Position numbers and translations under genes: made by a program. From Candidatus Cloacimonadota bacterium (GTDB taxonomy: Bacteria; Muiribacteriota; UBA6191), in assembly GCA_002402105.1 (NCBI GenBank), contig NVVD01000007.1:141531-183418 (forward strand): a stretch of 41,888 nucleotides of DNA, written 5' to 3'. This document shows positions 41,484 to 41,888 of the stretch, piece by piece. Each line of letters starts with the position of its first letter. Position 1 is the first letter of the stretch. The notes beneath the pieces are model-generated. The model worked only from the letters and a program-made list of their open reading frames with translations, searched no databases and was not told the DNA's origin.

Positions 41484-41745
41484 TATAATCTCCTACCAAA
41501 TAATAAAGAACCTATTCGTACCATGTTACTTCCGTGTTGTTGAGCTAATGCATAATCACTAGACATACCCATAGATAAAAACTGAAAAGAAAAACGATCT
41601 GATAAACTTAAATAAAGTTGGTTCATTTTTTTAAACTCTTTAATTAGTGATTGTTGTCCAATCTTATCAATATTTGAGCCAATACACATCAAACCTTTAA
41701 TTGGAGCATAATCCGCCCCTAAAAGAGTTATTTCTTGACAAAACG
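41483..41745 (-). pseudogene. yggS: YggS/YlmE PLP-binding protein, C-terminal part only
   Basis: About 84 codons match the last third of YggS: LGADYAPIKGLMCIGSN, FQFLSMGMSSDYALAQQ and NMVRIGSLLFGRRL, the pattern of PLP-homeostasis proteins. The N-terminal two-thirds, with the PLP lysine, are missing. Upstream of roughly 41735-41748 the sequence turns into a fragment of leuB. The gene is therefore either truncated by a rearrangement or cut by an assembly join at the window edge. Confidence 0.8.
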
Positions 41746-41887
41746 TTTTCCCGTCTTGTCTACACCTCTTTCTTTTTCCCCAAAGTACAATCCTCCGACA
41801 AGTTCCCGTATCAGTAGAATATCTATCCCTTCTGGAATGATTTCTCTTTTAAGGGGGGAGAGATGAACCATGTCTTTGCTAAGAAAA
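41728..41887 (-). pseudogene. leuB: LeuB (3-isopropylmalate dehydrogenase) fragment
   Basis: In a different frame from yggS the minus strand reads [18 protein letters not shown], then [20 protein letters not shown] and KTGKRF. This is the mid-protein block SPLKxE...VRELTGGIYFG of 3-isopropylmalate dehydrogenase. The match stops at KRF, and a TAA follows three codons later (41728-41730). The 161 bases are about 39% GC, clearly above the rest of the window. Probably foreign or misjoined DNA. Confidence 0.75.
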
Positions 41888-41888
41888 A

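Noticed and set aside
1-41888. CRISPR arrays, tRNA or rRNA genes, phage genes
   Set aside because: No regularly spaced near-identical repeats with unique spacers, no tRNA-type cloverleaf with GTTCRA loop, and no phage structural proteins were seen.

Overview
The window is AT-rich DNA (about 30% GC by eye) with densely packed, mostly minus-strand genes, from a bacterium with an outer membrane. Evidence for two membranes is a beta-barrel porin-like protein next to a ZnuABC importer and several secreted proteins. The core gene order ffh-rpsP-khpA-ylqD-rimM-trmD-rplS-ylqF, and the ylmE/ylmG/divIVA cluster at the right end, are arrangements best known from Firmicutes and related Terrabacteria. An outer-membrane member of that broad group, for example an uncultured candidate phylum such as Margulisbacteria, fits, but this placement is a guess from gene content.

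Layout. 1-3150: the tail of an MFS transporter gene, then a 2.9 kb accessory insert bounded by a 30-bp direct repeat of that tail. The insert holds an unknown membrane protein, an Rpn-type PD-(D/E)XK nuclease, decayed coding scraps and a probable group II intron fragment. 3197-4132: a CheX/CheY pair with its own promoter. 4232-8182: a run of ylqF, ybeY, two CBS-domain membrane proteins and a voltage-gated-type K+ channel. 8347-12232: the translation/secretion operon ffh-rpsP-khpA-ylqD-rimM-trmD-rplS, in which trmD is interrupted by a frameshift at an 11-base A tract. 12437-15990: a Clp-like AAA+ protein with a single ring, mazG and a TPR protein. 16204-18750 (plus strand): trmL, a HupE protein fused to a periplasmic domain, and a Fic protein.

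18765-23505: a zinc-acquisition cluster (His-rich membrane protein, porin-like protein, znuA, znuC, znuB). It is bracketed by a 113-bp direct repeat, because a dead copy of the znuB 3' end lies upstream of it. 23542-27673: an operon of a coiled-coil protein, prs, a DUF4846 protein, two tandem RlaP-type nucleotidyltransferases and a GFA/CENP-V zinc protein. 27894-38636 (plus strand): pheS and a ROK kinase, followed by a tightly coupled series. The series contains a degenerate PilM/FtsA-like protein, a 38-residue single-pass membrane protein, a HEAT-like protein, a PHP phosphoesterase, two large TPR-TM-TPR proteins and a small secreted protein. 38676-41888: glyS, a Lys-rich membrane protein, divIVA, yggT and the 3' end of yggS, which is joined to a fragment of leuB at the window edge.

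Points most worth following: the trmD frameshift, two accessory blocks each flanked by a duplicated gene 3' end, the uncharacterised actin-like/micro-membrane/TPR envelope series, the single-ring Clp unfoldase with an apparent ClpP-docking tripeptide, and the yggS-leuB junction, which may be an assembly chimera.
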